From contig JBBRDQ010000224.1 of NCBI GenBank assembly GCA_038203695.1, positions 1 to 8,082 on the forward strand: a stretch of 8,082 bases of DNA. The letters run 5' to 3'. Position 1 is the first letter of the stretch. Each line of letters begins with the position of its first letter. Shown here one piece after another: positions 6,022 to 8,082 of the stretch. The notes beneath the pieces are model-generated. The model did not search any database. It saw nothing but the letters and a program-made list of their open reading frames with translations, and was not told the DNA's origin. Made by a program: the position numbers and the translations under genes. This stretch comes from M3007 sp038203695 (GTDB lineage Bacteria > Bacteroidota > Bacteroidia > Chitinophagales > Saprospiraceae).

Positions 6022-8082
6022 TGCGCTAGCATAGTAGCCGCAAATTCCTGTTTCGTGCCATTTACCGGCGCATAGTTTACTTTTAAATCGCCTGCACCGC
6101 TGGAATTGTAATACACCACTTTCAATTCGTGCCAGCCGCGTTCGAGAAACGCCATACCCGATTTCTCGGTCATGCCATGATCGCCATCGTTGTTTACAAT
6201 CACCTCTGTATCAATACTTAACGTGCTGCCATCGTCGGATTCTGTCCAGAACTGGTAACCGCCGGTTTGGGGTATCTGGACATAACCACGCCATACGATC
6301 CCGCATTTATCGGTCTGGCAAGTCGGTGCCAGTTCAAAATTATAAGCGACAATACTTTGCGATACCGTACCGCGATCGACGCCGGCCGCAGTGTAGGCCA
6401 CGGGCTCCATTAAAGCCGCCAGCAAACCCGGTTGCGGCTGCTGAAACATGGATTTAGCCGGTTTATAAGTCAATATTTTTACCTCAGCCGTTGCTTCACT
6501 GCTTTCAATCATACCGGTTTTCAGGGCTTTCGTGCGCACTTTGCCCGATACCGCCGGAGAAAATGGTACGGTGTAGGCCGGAGAAGTGCCGACCGGTTCG
6601 GTACCATCAGTCGTGTAACGGATCGAGGCACCCGGTACTGCTGTGATGGCAACCAACGGTTTCATCGTACGCGGATCATAGGTCACTTTGATCTGCGGTT
6701 TCGCCGTAAATGCGCCATATCCGCTGATTTTCACCGCAAATGCATAGGGTGCTTTCATTTTGCTGGGATTGTATTCCGGCAAATACACGACGGTATTGGC
6801 CCCCAGTGTTTCACGGCGCAGTTTTTCCTTAGTACCCAGAAAGGTCACTTCCGCGCCGGCAGGCAGCACTATATTTTTCAAAATCAGGCGTTTATCCGCC
6901 GGGTATTTGGGGAAAATCGCAAAAACGGCGTTCGTTTTCGGATTACAGGTAAAGAAGACCTCTTTTACGGCGAAGCCTGGTTCCGGATCGATCGTTTGTT
7001 TGAGCAGTACATCGCCCCCGGTTTTCCAGCCATCCACCAGCTCCGCTTTGAAGGTGCGATTGCCTTCGCTCCATTGACTGGGCGTACGCCAGCGGCGGGT
7101 ATTGTAAATCGCTTCCCCGTTGATTCTCAACCAGGTACCGATATCCAGCAGCCGTTCCTGCATGATGGGCGGGATTTGACCGTGCGCATCTGGGCCGATA
7201 TCGAGCAGGAAATTACCGCCGCGCGATACCTTATCTACCAGATGCAACACCAGTGCCTGGGAAGAATTATAGTCTTCGGCATCTTCTGCGCGGTTGTAAC
7301 CATACGAAAAGCCCATACCCCGGCTTTCTTCCCAGGCATGGTCTTCAAAATCAAGATCGGGCTGGTATTCCGGGGTGTAAATGCCGCCGTGTTTGAAACG
7401 GGTACCACTGCCCCAGCGGTCATTGACCACAATGGAACTGCGCACGGGACTTTGGTTGTAGAGCCAGGCCAAAAACTGCTGCGATTGCCAAGTTTCGGAC
7501 GTAGCATCCCAGTCGCCATCAGCCCACAGCACGGAAGGGCGGTAGCGTTGCACCAGGTCGTATAATTGCGGCATGGCGTGTTCGCGCGCATACCGTTCTT
7601 TATCGGTCAGCCAGAGCGGATTGTACCATTCATATAAGGAGTAGTACAGACCGGGTTTTACGCTGGTTTTGCGCAAAGCGCCGAACAGATCATCGATCAG
7701 GTCGCGGCCGGGACCGCGATCCTGCGAATTCCAGGGAAAATTCCAGGTTTGATTGGCTTGTTGGCTGGGCCACAGACAAAACCCGTCGTGGTGTTTGGAG
7801 GTCAGGACTACATATTTAGCACCGGCTTTTTCAAACATTTGCGCCCAGTCGTCGGGGTTAAAAAGTTCGGCGTGGAAGTCGTCGGCTAAATCGTAGTAGG
7901 TGCGGCTGCCGTAATTTTGCTGGTGAAATGCGCGTATTTTCCCCTCGTGCGCATTGTTCTCTAAGGAATTCTGGTACCATTCGGCATAGTTTCCTTTCGT
8001 CGTATACGCAGGCACAGAATATACACCCCAATGAATAAAAATACCGAATTTTGAATCGGTCCACCACTCCGGCGTCGGACGG
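6018..8082 (-). CDS. Multidomain alpha-L-fucosidase (GH29 + chitobiase-like C-terminal domain + PA14), N-terminus beyond window
   Basis: Hydrolyses terminal alpha-L-fucose from glycans. Numbering here is from the first full codon at 8081 (687 residues visible). The GTG at 8013-8015 is not the true start: the frame stays open to the window edge and the preceding 22 residues spell the GH29 N-terminus, with EWWTD and KFGIFIHWGVYS. Other GH29 motifs are SKHHDGFCLWP (95-105), YRPSVLWADGDWD (180-192) with Asp188 as the expected nucleophile, by analogy with WSDGEW in human FUCA1, and GGNFLLDIGPDAHG (288-301). A beta-sandwich of about 110 residues follows. Next come a chitobiase/hexosaminidase C-terminal-like module with IRYTTDGTEP (about 475-534) and a PA14 module with GGYQFWTESDDGSTLSID (about 560-677), a likely carbohydrate-binding domain. 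I see no type IX secretion C-terminal signal at the end. An exported or periplasmic location is probable, but the signal peptide would lie outside the window. Confidence 0.93.
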   Translation of the reverse strand, partial: RPTPEWWTDSKFGIFIHWGVYSVPAYTTKGNYAEWYQNSLENNAHEGKIRAFHQQNYGSRTYYDLADDFHAELFNPDDWAQMFEKAGAKYVVLTSKHHDGFCLWPSQQANQTWNFPWNSQDRGPGRDLIDDLFGALRKTSVKPGLYYSLYEWYNPLWLTDKERYAREHAMPQLYDLVQRYRPSVLWADGDWDATSETWQSQQFLAWLYNQSPVRSSIVVNDRWGSGTRFKHGGIYTPEYQPDLDFEDHAWEESRGMGFSYGYNRAEDAEDYNSSQALVLHLVDKVSRGGNFLLDIGPDAHGQIPPIMQERLLDIGTWLRINGEAIYNTRRWRTPSQWSEGNRTFKAELVDGWKTGGDVLLKQTIDPEPGFAVKEVFFTCNPKTNAVFAIFPKYPADKRLILKNIVLPAGAEVTFLGTKEKLRRETLGANTVVYLPEYNPSKMKAPYAFAVKISGYGAFTAKPQIKVTYDPRTMKPLVAITAVPGASIRYTTDGTEPVGTSPAYTVPFSPAVSGKVRTKALKTGMIESSEATAEVKILTYKPAKSMFQQPQPGLLAALMEPVAYTAAGVDRGTVSQSIVAYNFELAPTCQTDKCGIVWRGYVQIPQTGGYQFWTESDDGSTLSIDTEVIVNNDGDHGMTEKSGMAFLERGWHELKVVYYNSSGAGDLKVNYAPVNGTKQEFAATMLAH

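Noticed and set aside
6432..7565. Long open frame on the + strand opposite the fucosidase gene (377 codons)
   Set aside because: It lies wholly inside a well-supported GH29 gene, and its translation is rich in Arg, Phe and His with no recognisable domain; it is an antisense shadow.

Overview
This window looks like a piece of a Bacteroidota chromosome. The deduced UxaC, KdgK, Eda and HMG-CoA lyase-like proteins carry wording I know from that phylum. Shine-Dalgarno sequences are weak or absent, and two intergenic regions contain a TAnnTTTG-type -7 promoter element. GC looks close to 50%, and a Saprospiria-like member is my best but uncertain guess. I see no tRNA, rRNA, CRISPR array, insertion sequence, phage gene or long repeat. 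It reads as ordinary metabolic chromosome, and I found no convincing new multi-gene system.

Region 1 (1-3095, + strand) is a hexuronate-degradation cluster. It contains uronate isomerase (uxaC, cut at its 5' end by the window edge), 2-keto-3-deoxygluconate kinase (kdgK, overlapping uxaC by 4 bp as ATGA) and KDPG aldolase (eda, after a 46-bp gap). Together they start with isomerisation of glucuronate or galacturonate, then phosphorylate KDG and cleave KDPG to pyruvate and glyceraldehyde 3-phosphate. The reductase and dehydratase for the middle steps (UxuB/UxaB and UxuA/UxaA) are not here and may lie upstream.

Region 2 (3096-3542) holds a small two-helix membrane protein on the - strand, convergent with eda and divergent from the next gene. 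The 123-bp divergent spacer carries a good -7 promoter motif facing right.

Region 3 (3543-6021, + strand) has an HMG-CoA lyase-like enzyme of the DRE-TIM metallolyase type, then, after its own probable promoter, an AlgI/DltB-type membrane-bound O-acyltransferase (MBOAT). The MBOAT has no recognisable acylation partner inside the window.

Region 4 (6018-8082, - strand) is a large multidomain alpha-L-fucosidase (GH29 + chitobiase-type C-terminal domain + PA14). Its N-terminus lies beyond the right edge. The MBOAT and fucosidase genes converge, and their TAG stop codons are both read from one CTAG palindrome. A strong 33-nt hairpin sits about 75 bp inside the MBOAT 3' end.

The uronate cluster and the fucosidase would fit an organism that feeds on acidic, fucose-containing polysaccharides, but that link is only an inference from proximity.
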